From the NCBI RefSeq assembly GCF_014200015.1, contig NZ_JACHOT010000006.1, positions 186,001 to 250,000 on the forward strand: 64,000 bases of DNA, written 5' to 3'. The number at the start of each line of letters is the position of its first letter. Position 1 is the stretch's first letter. Positions 36,478 to 45,512 of the stretch are shown piece after piece. This DNA is from Aminobacter niigataensis (GTDB lineage Bacteria > Pseudomonadota > Alphaproteobacteria > Rhizobiales > Rhizobiaceae). The position numbers and the translations under genes are program-made. The notes under the pieces are model-generated. The model was not told the DNA's origin, ran no database searches, and saw only the letters and a program-made list of their open reading frames with translations.

Positions 36478-37737
36478 ATGACAGGACAGCCTCGGCTACT
36501 GCTGCGAAATGGTATGTCTCCCGTGGGCACGGGTGGCTCGGCCCCTATCGACATCCTGATTTCCGCCGAGGGACGGATGCTCGATATCGCACCGGGGATC
36601 TGCGCCAGCGAAGTGATGTCGATAGACGTCGGCGGACGTCTGGTTACACCCGGCTTCGTCGACATGCACCAGCATCTCGACAAGAGCTTCACCTTGGCTG
36701 ACGCGCCCAACCGTGACGGCACGTTGATGGGCGCGATCGAGGCGTTCCGCGCCTATTCCAAGGGGCTGGAAAAAGAGAACATTCTCAAGCGCGCCGAAGC
36801 GACGCTCGACACATGCGTCGCGATGGGCACGAGCGCTATCCGCACGCATGCCAATCTCGACTACGAGCTGGAACTCAAGAGTGTCGAGGCCATGTGCGAA
36901 CTGCGGGCGAAAAGCCGTGGCAGGATACACCTCGAGGTCGTGGCCTTTGCAACGTCGAGTGCGGCGCGGGGCGATCTGGCTGTCGCACGCGAACTTCTCG
37001 AACGCGCCATTGCGGCCGGTGCCGACTGCATAGGCGGCACGCCCAATCTCGCTCCCGACCCCAGGAACTATATCGACATGCTCCTTGACGTAGCCGAACG
37101 TCATGACCGCTGCGTGGATCTGCATATCGACGAAACGCTCGACCCCGGCGCACGCTGGTTCGACTATCTTGTCGAGCAGACAATGCGGCGCGGCATGGGC
37201 GGCAGGGTGGTCGGCAGCCATGTGTCGTCGCTTTCCGCGGTCTCCGACGACGAGGCACGACGTTCGATCGATGCCGCCGCCAAGGCCGGCGTCGCCGTAT
37301 GCACGTTGCCCGCGGCCAATCTGTTCCTCCAGGGCAGGGACAGGCGTCAACTCGTGCCGCGCGGCCTTACCCGCGTGGCGGAGATGCTCGACGCCGGCGT
37401 GCCGGTGGCGACCGCTTCCGACAATATCCAGGACGCCTTCGTTCCCGTCGGCTCCGGCGATCTGCTCGAGATCGCGCGATGGACCATCCTTGCCGCTCAC
37501 TTGATGGAGGATGCGACCGGCCGTGCCTTTCGCATGATCACCGACACACCCGCGCAGATCATGCGACTGGGCGCCGATTACGGCTTCCGTGCCGGCGCCT
37601 TCGCCGATCTTGTCGTGAGCCGCAGCGAAAATGTCGGGCGTCTCGTCGCCGGTGGCGCTGCCGACCGTTCGGTCATGCATCGTGGGGAATTTGTCGCGGG
37701 CCCGCTTTGCGCAATCCACACGGCTGTTCCCGCCTAG
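36478..37737 (+). CDS. Cytosine-deaminase-like metal-dependent amidohydrolase
   Basis: A 419-residue TIM-barrel enzyme of the cytosine deaminase subgroup. Metal and catalytic residues are in place: H64 and H66 in VDMHQHLDKS, H216 with E219 in DLHIDET, H248 in GSHVSSLS, and D315 in SDNIQDAF. It would hydrolytically remove an exocyclic amino group from, or open, a nitrogen heterocycle. In this island it may prepare the imported ring for the PuuD-like oxidase. Cytosine itself is not required as substrate; related enzymes act on isoguanine, creatinine and s-triazines. Confidence 0.87.
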   Translation: MTGQPRLLLRNGMSPVGTGGSAPIDILISAEGRMLDIAPGICASEVMSIDVGGRLVTPGFVDMHQHLDKSFTLADAPNRDGTLMGAIEAFRAYSKGLEKENILKRAEATLDTCVAMGTSAIRTHANLDYELELKSVEAMCELRAKSRGRIHLEVVAFATSSAARGDLAVARELLERAIAAGADCIGGTPNLAPDPRNYIDMLLDVAERHDRCVDLHIDETLDPGARWFDYLVEQTMRRGMGGRVVGSHVSSLSAVSDDEARRSIDAAAKAGVAVCTLPAANLFLQGRDRRQLVPRGLTRVAEMLDAGVPVATASDNIQDAFVPVGSGDLLEIARWTILAAHLMEDATGRAFRMITDTPAQIMRLGADYGFRAGAFADLVVSRSENVGRLVAGGAADRSVMHRGEFVAGPLCAIHTAVPA

Positions 37738-37896
37738 AAGACCAGGCACGATCTGCCGCCGGCATGAAGGGCCAGATGGCTCGTCATGCGCCATTGCCGC
37801 CGGGGCCTTCATGCGCTGCCTGGAGTTCGGCCGCGCGATGGACCTTCGAGCGGCTTTCTGCAATGGTATTGCTTGGGGGAGACGACACGCATTTCA

Positions 37897-38847
37897 ATGA
37901 AAAATGTCACCATCAAGCAGTTGCGCGCATTCGTTGCAGTCGCGGAATTAGGACGCTTTCGGCTCGCAACCGAGCATATCGGCGTGACGCAGTCCGCCAT
38001 CAGCGTCTTGATCAAGGAACTTGAGTCACAATTGGGCGTGATGCTGTTTGATCGGCATACGCGCATGGTCGGGTTGACCTATGCGGGAGAGATATTCCTG
38101 CCGCTGGCCCGCCGGGCCATCGAACAGGTCGACAATGCCATCAACACGATGGATGACATTGCGTCGCTTCGAACCGGCAAGGTTACGATCGCTGCGGCCA
38201 TCGTACTTGCCTCGTCGCTCCTGCCCGACGTGATTGCCCGCTTCAAGAAAGAGCATCCGCTGGTCAAGGTGTCGCTGCTGGACTTGCCGGAGAATCGTAT
38301 TCGCGATCTCGTTGCGGACGGTTCCGTCGACATCGGTGTCGCCACCAGCCGTCCAATCGAAGAAAAGGTGCGCGAGCACCATCTCTTCTACGACCGTTTT
38401 GCGGTGTTCTTTGCAAAGGGCCATCCATTCGAATCCGGCACGCAGGTTCGCTGGATCGACATGGAGGGGCAAGATCTCGTAGGCTTTCCCCCCGACAGTC
38501 CGATCCAGAAAATGGTGGATCGCGTATTGGGTGAGAACGAGATTTCCGTAAACCGGCTCTTTGCCGTCAATTTCTCATCGACGATGCTGTCCCTGGTCGA
38601 TCGGGGTCTCGGGGTGTGCATTGCTCCAGAGAACTCTCACTCGCTGTCGGCCTCGACCCTTACCGAGGTGCGCCCCCTGGTAGAGCCGCAACTAGATCGG
38701 GAGGTGGTCACTCTGACCTTGCGCGAGCGGACCCCGAGCACGCCGGTGCGCAGCTTCCTCGACATGCTGATTGCAAGCGCAGCGAAGCAATATCCGAAGG
38801 TATCAAAACCCGCATTGACGGTGGCGACGGCAAGGTCGGCGGGTTGA
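37897..38847 (+). CDS. LysR-family regulator of the catabolic island
   Basis: A 316-residue regulator with the N-terminal helix-turn-helix (VTIKQLRAFVAVAELGRFRLATEHIGVTQSAISVLIKELE, about 4-43) and a periplasmic-fold effector domain (TGKVTIAAAIVLASSLLPDVI from about 92). It lies last in the row and points the same way as the catabolic genes, with a 159-base gap, so it is probably expressed from its own promoter. It is the nearest candidate to sense the pathway's substrate or an intermediate. Confidence 0.9.
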   Translation: MKNVTIKQLRAFVAVAELGRFRLATEHIGVTQSAISVLIKELESQLGVMLFDRHTRMVGLTYAGEIFLPLARRAIEQVDNAINTMDDIASLRTGKVTIAAAIVLASSLLPDVIARFKKEHPLVKVSLLDLPENRIRDLVADGSVDIGVATSRPIEEKVREHHLFYDRFAVFFAKGHPFESGTQVRWIDMEGQDLVGFPPDSPIQKMVDRVLGENEISVNRLFAVNFSSTMLSLVDRGLGVCIAPENSHSLSASTLTEVRPLVEPQLDREVVTLTLRERTPSTPVRSFLDMLIASAAKQYPKVSKPALTVATARSAG

Positions 38848-39088
38848 CGCGCAAGGGTGGTGATGTCGAAGAGGGTGAGCAATCGGCTCCGGCGCGGCAT
38901 CATGGCGATCATCGTTGCGGAACCGACGACAACGCCACACCAAACCGCACCGCAATCGCTCGGCGCTTTCCAACAAAAGCCGCGCCAACGATTCAGTCAC
39001 GCAAGGAGCGGCTCCAAGCCGCCGGCCGGGAAGCCCCCGTGTCAGCCGTCGAAGGCAACCCCAGCCGGTGCTACGTCAATGCCTGGAT

Positions 39089-42000
39089 CTAGTGAACGAC
39101 CTCGCTTTCGGAGCCGGCCATCGTCGCCCCGATGTTGCGTTCACGCCGCAGCACAAACCGTCTGATGACCACGTAGAAGACGGGCGTCAGGATCAATCCG
39201 AACACCGTAACGCCAAGCATGCCGGCGAACACGGCGATGCCCATGGCATGGCGCATCTCGGCGCCAGCGCCGGTTGCGATGACCAGAGGCACGACGCCGG
39301 CAATGAAGGCGAGCGACGTCATCAGGATCGGCCTCAGGCGCAGGCGCGCGGCTTCGAGCACCGCCGCCAGAGGATCGCTACCTTTCTTTTCCTCCTCATG
39401 GGCGAACTCGACGATGAGGATCGCGTTCTTGGCCGCAAGCCCGACAAGGACGACAAACGCGATCTGCGTGAAGATGTTGTTGTCGCCGTTCGAGAGCCAG
39501 ACCCCTCCGATTGCCGAGAGCACTGCCAGCGGCGCGATGAGCAGGACAGCAAACGGCAGGGACCAGCTGTTGTACTGTGCCGCCAGGATCAGGAACGCCA
39601 ACAAGACCGCGAGCGGGAACACGATCATGGCCGTGTTGCCTGCCTGTTTCTCCTGGAAGACCAGGTCGGTCCATTCGTACGCCATGCCGGCCGGCAGCGT
39701 CTCGCGCAATATCCGCTCCATTGCCGCCGTCGCCTGCCCGGACGAATAGCCCTGTGCCGGACCTCCCGTGATGTCGACCGAGGGATATCCATTGTAGTGC
39801 ATCACACGGTCGGGGCCCGAGCTGGTGGCGATGGTGGCAAGCGCCGCAAGCGGCACCATTTCGCCAGCGGCGTTGCGAACCTTCAGGCGTGCGATGTCAT
39901 CCACCTCGGCGCGGAAGGGCGCATCGGCCTGCACGATGACGCGATAGGTGCGGCCGAAGCGGTTGAAGTCGTTGGCGTAGAGCGAGCCGAGATTGACCTG
40001 CAGCGTCTCGAAGATCCCCGTCAGCGGAACACCTTGTGCCTTGGCCTTGACCCTATCGAGATCGACCTGGACCTGCGGGGCATTGACCTGAAAGCTCGCC
40101 ATCATGCCGGCGAGTTCAGGTGCCGCGGCCGCCTTGGCCATGATCTCGCCCTGCACCTTGGCCAGGGCCTCGAGGCCCATGCCGGCGCGATCCTCGACCT
40201 GAAGCTTGAAGCCACCTGTCGTGCCTAGCCCGGGAACCGGCGGCGGCGGGAAGATGCCGACGAAGCCGTCGGGGATCTGGCTGTATTTGCCCATCAGGCG
40301 CCCGGCGATGGCGTTGGCTGAAAGCGACGGATCCTTGCGCTGATCGAAGGGGTCGAGCATGGCGAAGACCACGGCGGCGTTGGGCAGGTTGACGAAGCCG
40401 TTCACCGAGAGGCCGGGAAAGGCGACGATGCTTTCGACACCGGGCTCGGCCAGCGCAATCCTGGACATCTCCTTGACGACTGCTTCGGTACGATCGAGCG
40501 AGGCGCCAGAGGGCAACTGCGCGATGCCGACGAGGTAGTACTTGTCCTGCGCGGGCACGAAGCCGCTCGGGATACTTTGGAACCCGAGATACGTCGCGCC
40601 CAGCAGCCCCGCATAGATGACGAACACCACGCCGCTGATGCGGATGGCGCGGCGCGCGGTTCCGACATAGGCGTTCGACGCCCTGTCGAAGAAGCGGTTG
40701 AACAGCCGGAAGAACCTGCCGAACAGGAAGTCGATGCCGCGGGTCAGCCAATCGCGGCGGGCACCGCCATGGTGCGGTTTCAGCAGCATCGCAGCCAATG
40801 CCGGCGAAAGCGTCAGCGAGTTGATCGCCGAAAGCACCGTCGAGATGGCGATCGTCACCGCGAACTGACGGTAGAACTCGCCCTGAAGACCCGACAGAAA
40901 TGCGGACGGGATGAACACGGCAGCCAGGACGGACGTGATCGCAATGATCGGTGCGGTCACCTCGTCCATCGCCTTGCGCGCCGCTTCCTTCGGCGTTTCG
41001 CCAAGGCCGATGTGCCGTTCGACATTCTCGACCACAACGATGGCGTCGTCGACCACGATGCCGATCGACAGGACCAGGCCGAACAGCGACAAGGTGTTGA
41101 GCGAGAAACCCATGAGATACATCACCGCGAGCGTGCCGACGAGCGATATGGGCACGGCCACCAGCGGAATGATGGACGCACGCCACGTCTGCAGGAACAG
41201 GACGACCACGATGACGACCAGGACGATCGCTTCGAGCAGCGTCGTCATGACGGCGGCAAGCGACGCACGCACGAAGACGGTCGGATCGTAGGCAATACGG
41301 TATTCCAGGCCCTCCGGAAAACCTTGCTGCAACTGCTCCATCTCGGCGTGCACGGCGTTGGAGACGTCCAGTGCATTTGCGCCGGGCCGCTGGATGATCT
41401 GTATCGCGACGGCCGGCTCGCCGTCGAGCAGGCTGCGCAACGCGTAGCCATCGGCGCCGAGACCAATCCGGGCAACATCGCGCAGGCGCACGATCTGCCC
41501 GTCATCGCCTGTCTTGATCACGATCTCGCCGAACTGTTCCTCGCTGGACAGCCGCCCCAACGTACTGACCGTGACCTCGTAGCTGGCTGCCGCCGACGGC
41601 TGCTGGCCTACCGAGCCGGCTGCGACCTGGACGTTTTGTTCGCGAATGGCAGCGACGACATCGCTCGCGGTCATGCCGCGCGCGGCAACCTTGGCGGGGT
41701 CCAGCCAGACGCGCATGGCGTATTCGCCGGCGCCCCAAATGATGACGTCGCCAACCCCTGGCAGGCGGGCGAGCGTGTCGCGAATCTGGAGGGTAGCAAA
41801 GTTGGAGATGTAGAGCGGATCGTAGCGTTTGTCGGGCGATACAAGATGCACCACCATCAGGATGTCGGGCGACGTCTTCTGGGTAACAACGCCGATGCGC
41901 TGAACTTCTTCCGGCAGGCGTGGCAGCGCCCGCGACACGCGGTTCTGCACCTGGATCTGGGCCATATCAGGATCCGTGCCCTGCGCGAAGGTGACCGTGA

Positions 42001-42274
42001 GCGTCATCCGACCGTCGGTCGCGGCCTGCGAGCTCATATAGAGCATGCCTTCGACGCCATTGATCGACTGCTCGAGTGGCGATGCGACCGTTTCGGCGAT
42101 CACCTCGGGATTGGCGCCGGGATAGCTTGCCGTCACCTGCACGGTCGGCGGGGTGACGGACGGATATTCACTCAGGGAGAGACGGAACAGTGCCATCGCG
42201 CCGGCAATCAGCATGAGAGCCGACAGCACGATCGCAAAGATCGGGCGATTGATGAAAAAGTGCGGCAGGCTCAT
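39089..42274 (-). CDS. RND-family multidrug efflux pump, inner-membrane subunit (HAE-1, AcrB/MexF-like)
   Basis: A 1061-residue proton-driven trimeric exporter with twelve helices and two large periplasmic loops. The N-terminus FFINRPIFAIVLSALMLIAG, the proton-relay helix GIVVDDAIVVVENVER (two adjacent aspartates near residue 407) and the closing AAKNAILIVEFAHE segment identify the hydrophobe/amphiphile (HAE-1) class rather than the metal-exporting HME class. Its ATG overlaps the stop of the membrane-fusion gene (ATGA). No TolC-like outer-membrane gene is beside it. Its promoter is of MerR type, which is unusual for HAE-1 pumps and recalls GolS-GesABC. Confidence 0.95.
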   Translation of the reverse strand: MSLPHFFINRPIFAIVLSALMLIAGAMALFRLSLSEYPSVTPPTVQVTASYPGANPEVIAETVASPLEQSINGVEGMLYMSSQAATDGRMTLTVTFAQGTDPDMAQIQVQNRVSRALPRLPEEVQRIGVVTQKTSPDILMVVHLVSPDKRYDPLYISNFATLQIRDTLARLPGVGDVIIWGAGEYAMRVWLDPAKVAARGMTASDVVAAIREQNVQVAAGSVGQQPSAAASYEVTVSTLGRLSSEEQFGEIVIKTGDDGQIVRLRDVARIGLGADGYALRSLLDGEPAVAIQIIQRPGANALDVSNAVHAEMEQLQQGFPEGLEYRIAYDPTVFVRASLAAVMTTLLEAIVLVVIVVVLFLQTWRASIIPLVAVPISLVGTLAVMYLMGFSLNTLSLFGLVLSIGIVVDDAIVVVENVERHIGLGETPKEAARKAMDEVTAPIIAITSVLAAVFIPSAFLSGLQGEFYRQFAVTIAISTVLSAINSLTLSPALAAMLLKPHHGGARRDWLTRGIDFLFGRFFRLFNRFFDRASNAYVGTARRAIRISGVVFVIYAGLLGATYLGFQSIPSGFVPAQDKYYLVGIAQLPSGASLDRTEAVVKEMSRIALAEPGVESIVAFPGLSVNGFVNLPNAAVVFAMLDPFDQRKDPSLSANAIAGRLMGKYSQIPDGFVGIFPPPPVPGLGTTGGFKLQVEDRAGMGLEALAKVQGEIMAKAAAAPELAGMMASFQVNAPQVQVDLDRVKAKAQGVPLTGIFETLQVNLGSLYANDFNRFGRTYRVIVQADAPFRAEVDDIARLKVRNAAGEMVPLAALATIATSSGPDRVMHYNGYPSVDITGGPAQGYSSGQATAAMERILRETLPAGMAYEWTDLVFQEKQAGNTAMIVFPLAVLLAFLILAAQYNSWSLPFAVLLIAPLAVLSAIGGVWLSNGDNNIFTQIAFVVLVGLAAKNAILIVEFAHEEEKKGSDPLAAVLEAARLRLRPILMTSLAFIAGVVPLVIATGAGAEMRHAMGIAVFAGMLGVTVFGLILTPVFYVVIRRFVLRRERNIGATMAGSESEVVH

Positions 42275-43509
42275 CGACGTGCCTCCTGCGTGTCGCCGTC
42301 GGCAGCGCCGTCGACCGAACGCTGATCGGGCGCCATCGCGATCCGATTCGGGGTAACCTGCATGCCGGGCCGGACAAGCCCCTTGATGATGACCGTGTCG
42401 CCGGGGTTGAGGCCGCTTGCAACAACGCGCAGTCCCTCGTTCATCGCGCCCAGTTCGACCGGCCGGTATTCGACCATATCGCCAGCGCCCAGCACCAGGA
42501 CGTAGCGGCGTCCCTGATCGGTCCCGACTGCCTGATCGTCGATGAGAACGGTTTCTTGGGGCGCGCTGGTCGCAAGTTTCACCCGCGCGAACAGGCCAGG
42601 TGTCAGCCGGCCGTCGGGATTGGCCAGCACCGCTCGGGCGCGGATCGTACCGGTGCCACGATCGAGACGATTTCCGACGAAGTCCAAGGTACCCGAATGC
42701 GGGTAGCCGTTCTCGGTGGCGAGCCCGACTTCCACCGGGAACGAGGCGCCCTTGCGCCCGGCGGCGGCGGGGCGGGCTTGGCCCAGAAAGTTCAGATAAG
42801 TCGCTTCATCGATATCGAAATAGACATGGGCAGGGTCGACCGACACGATCGTGGTGAGCAATGTCGCGGCGCCTCCGGATGCGCCGGTGACGAGGTTTCC
42901 TTCTGTCACAAGTACCCTGTCGACGCGTCCGGCGATCGGGGCGGTCACGCGGGAATAGGAAAGGTCGAGGCTGGCTGCTGCATTTGCGGCCTTTGCCTCA
43001 AGCACCTGCGCTTGCCGCTCCTGCCTCCCGGACACGTCGTCATCATAGGTCTTGCTGGCGATGGCTCCACTCGGGAGCAGCCGCTGCGATCGATCGAGGT
43101 CGGTCTCGGCCTGGGAGAGCAGAACCTCGGCCCGTTGCAATTGCGCTTCCGCATTCTGGAGTGCAACCTCAAACGGGCGAGGGTCGATCTGGAAGAGCAA
43201 CTGGCCGCGCTCGACGAGCCCACCCTCGGGAACGCTGACCGATTCGATGGTGCCGCCGACACGGGAGCGGAGTTCGACGGTCTTGGCGGCTGCGACGACG
43301 CCGGTAAACTCGGACGACGGCGCAAGCACGCGGGTGATGACTTCCGCCACCGGCACCTGTGGAGGCGGGGGTGTTGGCGCGGTCTGGCTCGTCTCGCCGG
43401 AGGCCATAGCCTGCCTGACATAGGCTGGCACGCCATCGGTATAGGAGAACCATGCAGCGCCACTCAACGCGGCTGCGGCCACCAGTATTATTCTAGTCTT
43501 CCCAGTCAT
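42271..43509 (-). CDS. RND efflux periplasmic adaptor (membrane-fusion) subunit
   Basis: A 412-residue HlyD/AcrA-type adaptor. The N-terminal helix (ILVAAAALSGAAWFSY, about 6-21) anchors or exports it. The lipoyl half-motifs (VELRSRVGGTIESVSVPEGGLVERGQLLFQID and YSRVTAPIAGRVDRVLVTEGNLV) flank an alpha-hairpin of about 70 residues, and a beta-barrel domain follows. ATG 43509 is preferred; a TTG seven codons upstream is an alternative. It is the first gene of the efflux operon and lies about 60 bases downstream of a MerR-type promoter. Confidence 0.93.
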   Translation of the reverse strand: MTGKTRIILVAAAALSGAAWFSYTDGVPAYVRQAMASGETSQTAPTPPPPQVPVAEVITRVLAPSSEFTGVVAAAKTVELRSRVGGTIESVSVPEGGLVERGQLLFQIDPRPFEVALQNAEAQLQRAEVLLSQAETDLDRSQRLLPSGAIASKTYDDDVSGRQERQAQVLEAKAANAAASLDLSYSRVTAPIAGRVDRVLVTEGNLVTGASGGAATLLTTIVSVDPAHVYFDIDEATYLNFLGQARPAAAGRKGASFPVEVGLATENGYPHSGTLDFVGNRLDRGTGTIRARAVLANPDGRLTPGLFARVKLATSAPQETVLIDDQAVGTDQGRRYVLVLGAGDMVEYRPVELGAMNEGLRVVASGLNPGDTVIIKGLVRPGMQVTPNRIAMAPDQRSVDGAADGDTQEARR

Positions 43510-43572
43510 TTGAAACGATCCCGTCGACAAAAATGCGACGTCTGTGACGACGCCGCTTGATGATTTTCGGCG

Positions 43573-43603
43573 AAGCTAGAGTTTCCAGTTACAGGAAGGT
43601 CAA
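43573..43603 (-). promoter_or_regulatory. MerR-type promoter for the RND operon
   Basis: On the minus strand TTGACC (-35, 43598-43603) and TAGCTT (-10, 43573-43578) are separated by exactly 19 bases. The spacer holds the dyad TTCCTGTAACTGGAAA. A 19-base spacer with a central dyad is the signature of promoters that MerR-family regulators (CueR, GolS, CadR types) activate by untwisting DNA. The site lies about 60 bases before the adaptor gene. Confidence 0.72.
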
Positions 43604-43789
43604 CCGTCTTCTGTTGCTGCAGCCAATTTGCATGCATCGCCGCAGAAAACCTCCGATCGGCAGCGAATCAACCGCGCTCACATCCTCATGAGAGATGGCC
43701 AGATGCCCATGCACGAGGGTGCTAACCGCCGATTTGCAAAGAGGTTTCTACCCGGCAAAGCCATCAGACACAGCTGTCCATCGACCCGC

Positions 43790-43820
43790 TTGACTTTCCA
43801 GTAACTGGAAAGCGCAGCCT
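43790..43820 (+). promoter_or_regulatory. MerR-type operator/promoter facing the DUF1344 gene
   Basis: A perfect 19-base palindrome, CTTTCCAGTAACTGGAAAG (43794-43812), follows TTGACT (43790-43795). A position 19 bases on gives a weak -10 (CAGCCT). The core shares TTTCCAGT-AC-GGAA with the site at 43573-43603, so both probably bind the same regulator. No merR-like gene is present in the window. The surrounding 43613-43861 carries no gene. Confidence 0.65.
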
Positions 43821-44027
43821 TCAACAACGGCTCGAAAAGCCGCCACCAGGAAGGAGACGGAAATGCCCTGCTGATACTCGAACATGGCTAGCGGCCAGTC
43901 CGCAGGCCCGCATCGCCGGTCATCGGACCGAAGTCAGATCTTTACGAAAAACACTGGCGTGGACGATCCAGGCATCAGCGATGCCAGGAGCGCCCCTCCA
44001 TTGTCCAAAATAGAAGGCACACCTAAA

Positions 44028-44264
44028 ATGAAGACCATCCTCCTCATCGCTTCGCCTCTCATTTTCCTTGCGGGCGCAGCACTGGCATCGTCCAGTGGCG
44101 GCGTCGTAGCCAAATACAATCACGACGTGCGTGTCATCACGCTCGAGAACGGCAGAAGCTACACGGTGCCGCGCGACGTCGCCTTGCCCCCGCTCCAGGC
44201 CGGCGACAACGTGTCGATTCAACTGAACGACGAAGGAGACCGCGTGACTGCCGTGCTGAAGTAG
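44028..44264 (+). CDS. DUF1344 small periplasmic protein
   Basis: A 78-residue protein with a signal peptide (MKTILLIASPLIFLAGAALAS, cleavage near residue 21) and a small beta-rich domain (GGVVAKYNHDVRVITLENGRSYTVPRDVALPPLQAGDNVSIQL). This fits DUF1344, widespread in Rhizobiales and of unknown role; the fold may be OB-like. It has no Met/His-rich metal site like CusF. A frame continues upstream to 43884, but the signal peptide marks the true start. It lies about 200 bases downstream of the palindromic MerR-type promoter, which suggests co-regulation with the efflux pump. Confidence 0.78.
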   Translation: MKTILLIASPLIFLAGAALASSSGGVVAKYNHDVRVITLENGRSYTVPRDVALPPLQAGDNVSIQLNDEGDRVTAVLK

Positions 44265-44290
44265 TCGACTCGCACGTCCACGACGACAAG

Positions 44291-44316
44291 CGCCACGGGA
44301 CCTCCGACCCGTGGCG
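44291..44316 (+). terminator. Hairpin downstream of the DUF1344 gene
   Basis: A perfect 9-base stem (CGCCACGGG and CCCGTGGCG) with an 8-base loop, 27 bases after the stop codon. The following bases are only weakly U-rich, so it is a probable but not strong intrinsic terminator. The remaining spacer up to the CtrA-type site is A/T-rich and has no convincing gene. Confidence 0.6.
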
Positions 44317-44681
44317 TATCGTTCGCCGAGGTTCCATTCCGCTTTCACCGGGTGAGCTTCCCGATGCTCGTAGCGCGCATAGACGGCGGGTCAAACTGTC
44401 TCTGTTGCATTTGAAAATCTGCGCGCGGCCAACGCGAAAGCCGCATAAGATATCTTATGGAACCAATTTCGAGCTGTTCTCATGTGGGCTCGATTCTTGC
44501 CGAAATCCATCTTGTCGGTCGCTCAATGCCCGCATTCGAGTTTTGACGTCGAGATCAGCATGCTGGGCTCGTATCAATTTTAGTTTCAGCCGATATTTCG
44601 ATTAAGCGTCTGATTAAAAATAGTTTTTATCTACATCATCAAATTTCAAAAGGGCGAACTCCGGTCAACCCGCCTCAGATA

Positions 44682-44697
44682 TTAACCATTCGTTAAC
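44682..44697 (+). promoter_or_regulatory. CtrA-binding site upstream of minC
   Basis: TTAA-CCATTCG-TTAAC matches the alphaproteobacterial CtrA consensus TTAA-N7-TTAAC exactly. It lies 41 bases before the minC start, with two further TTAAC half-sites at and just after the start. CtrA is the master cell-cycle regulator, and minCDE is reported among its direct targets in Sinorhizobium meliloti. The site predicts cell-cycle-timed expression of the division-site selection genes. Confidence 0.75.
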
Positions 44698-44737
44698 CAT
44701 TTCCTCGCTACACCGAAGCAACCGAAAATTAACCAAG

Positions 44738-45472
44738 ATGACCGAAGTGTTAACTCAACCCCGGCCGATCCGCCTCAAGGGGCGATCCTTCCTTGCGCTC
44801 GCACTTACCCCGGAACTCCCTTTCGAGGACTGGCTGGCGCGCCTCGACGATCTGGCCGCCCGCTCGGCCGGATTTTTCCTGCGACGCCCGATCGTCCTCG
44901 ACGTGGGCGGGCTACCCATCGATCGCTTGCAGATTCGCGAACTCGTCGACCAACTCGGCAGACGCAATGTGCGGATCATGGGCATTGAAGGCGCGATGCC
45001 CTCATTGCTCGGCTCGGACATGCCACCGGCGATGAGCGACGGACGCCCGGCCTCGGACTTCGAAGCGCCGGTCGCGCATGAGGACGACGAAGCCGGCACC
45101 ACCGAACACGTCGTGCCTTCCGACCCGCAGCCGGCCAAGGCCACGCCTTCGATCGTCGTTACCCAGCCGGTGCGCTCGGGGCAGTCGCTCTTCTTCCCCG
45201 AAGGCGATGTGACCATTGTCGGATCGGTTGCATCCGGCGCCGAGGTCGTTGCCGGCGGATCGATCCACATCTACGGCACGCTGCGGGGACGGGCGATGGC
45301 CGGCACGACGGGCAACGCCTCCGCGCGCATCTTTTGCCGCAAGCTGGAAGCCGAACTCATCGCCATCGACGGCTTCTACAAGACAGCCGAGGACATGGAG
45401 CCCAATCTGCGCGGGAAGGCCGTCCAGATCTGGCTCGAAGGCGACGCAATCAAGGCGGCAACCCTCGGCTGA
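44738..45472 (+). CDS. minC: Septum-site-determining inhibitor MinC
   Basis: A 244-residue inhibitor of FtsZ polymerisation. The N-terminal domain (about 10-95, IRLKGRSFLALALTPELPFEDWLARLDDL) acts on FtsZ. A variable acidic linker (about 100-140) follows. The C-terminal right-handed beta-helix (VRSGQSLFFPEGDVTIVGSVASGAEVVAGGSIHIYGTLRGRA) binds MinD and dimerises. First gene of minCDE. A separate tail-less FtsZ lies 33 kb away, which lacks the C-terminal peptide MinC normally contacts. Confidence 0.96.
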   Translation: MTEVLTQPRPIRLKGRSFLALALTPELPFEDWLARLDDLAARSAGFFLRRPIVLDVGGLPIDRLQIRELVDQLGRRNVRIMGIEGAMPSLLGSDMPPAMSDGRPASDFEAPVAHEDDEAGTTEHVVPSDPQPAKATPSIVVTQPVRSGQSLFFPEGDVTIVGSVASGAEVVAGGSIHIYGTLRGRAMAGTTGNASARIFCRKLEAELIAIDGFYKTAEDMEPNLRGKAVQIWLEGDAIKAATLG

Positions 45473-45512
45473 GCCGAAGGCGTGCCCAATCGAATAAACA
45501 GGAGAGAGGTCT

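Noticed and set aside
42271-43509. Possible heavy-metal (CusB/CzcB-type) adaptor because of the MerR-type promoter
   Set aside because: The adaptor and pump sequences match the HAE-1 multidrug class. There is no Met-rich metal-binding N-terminus and no CusF-like protein, so a metal-export function is not claimed.
43884-44027. N-terminal extension of the DUF1344 protein in frame from 43884
   Set aside because: The extension would bury a clear signal peptide starting at 44028, and the 48 added residues look non-coding.
44405-44605. A 66-residue plus-strand frame in the A/T-rich region before minC
   Set aside because: No ribosome site, and the composition (Arg, Ser, Cys mixture) is unlike the neighbouring genes. 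The region is better explained as promoter DNA with the CtrA site.
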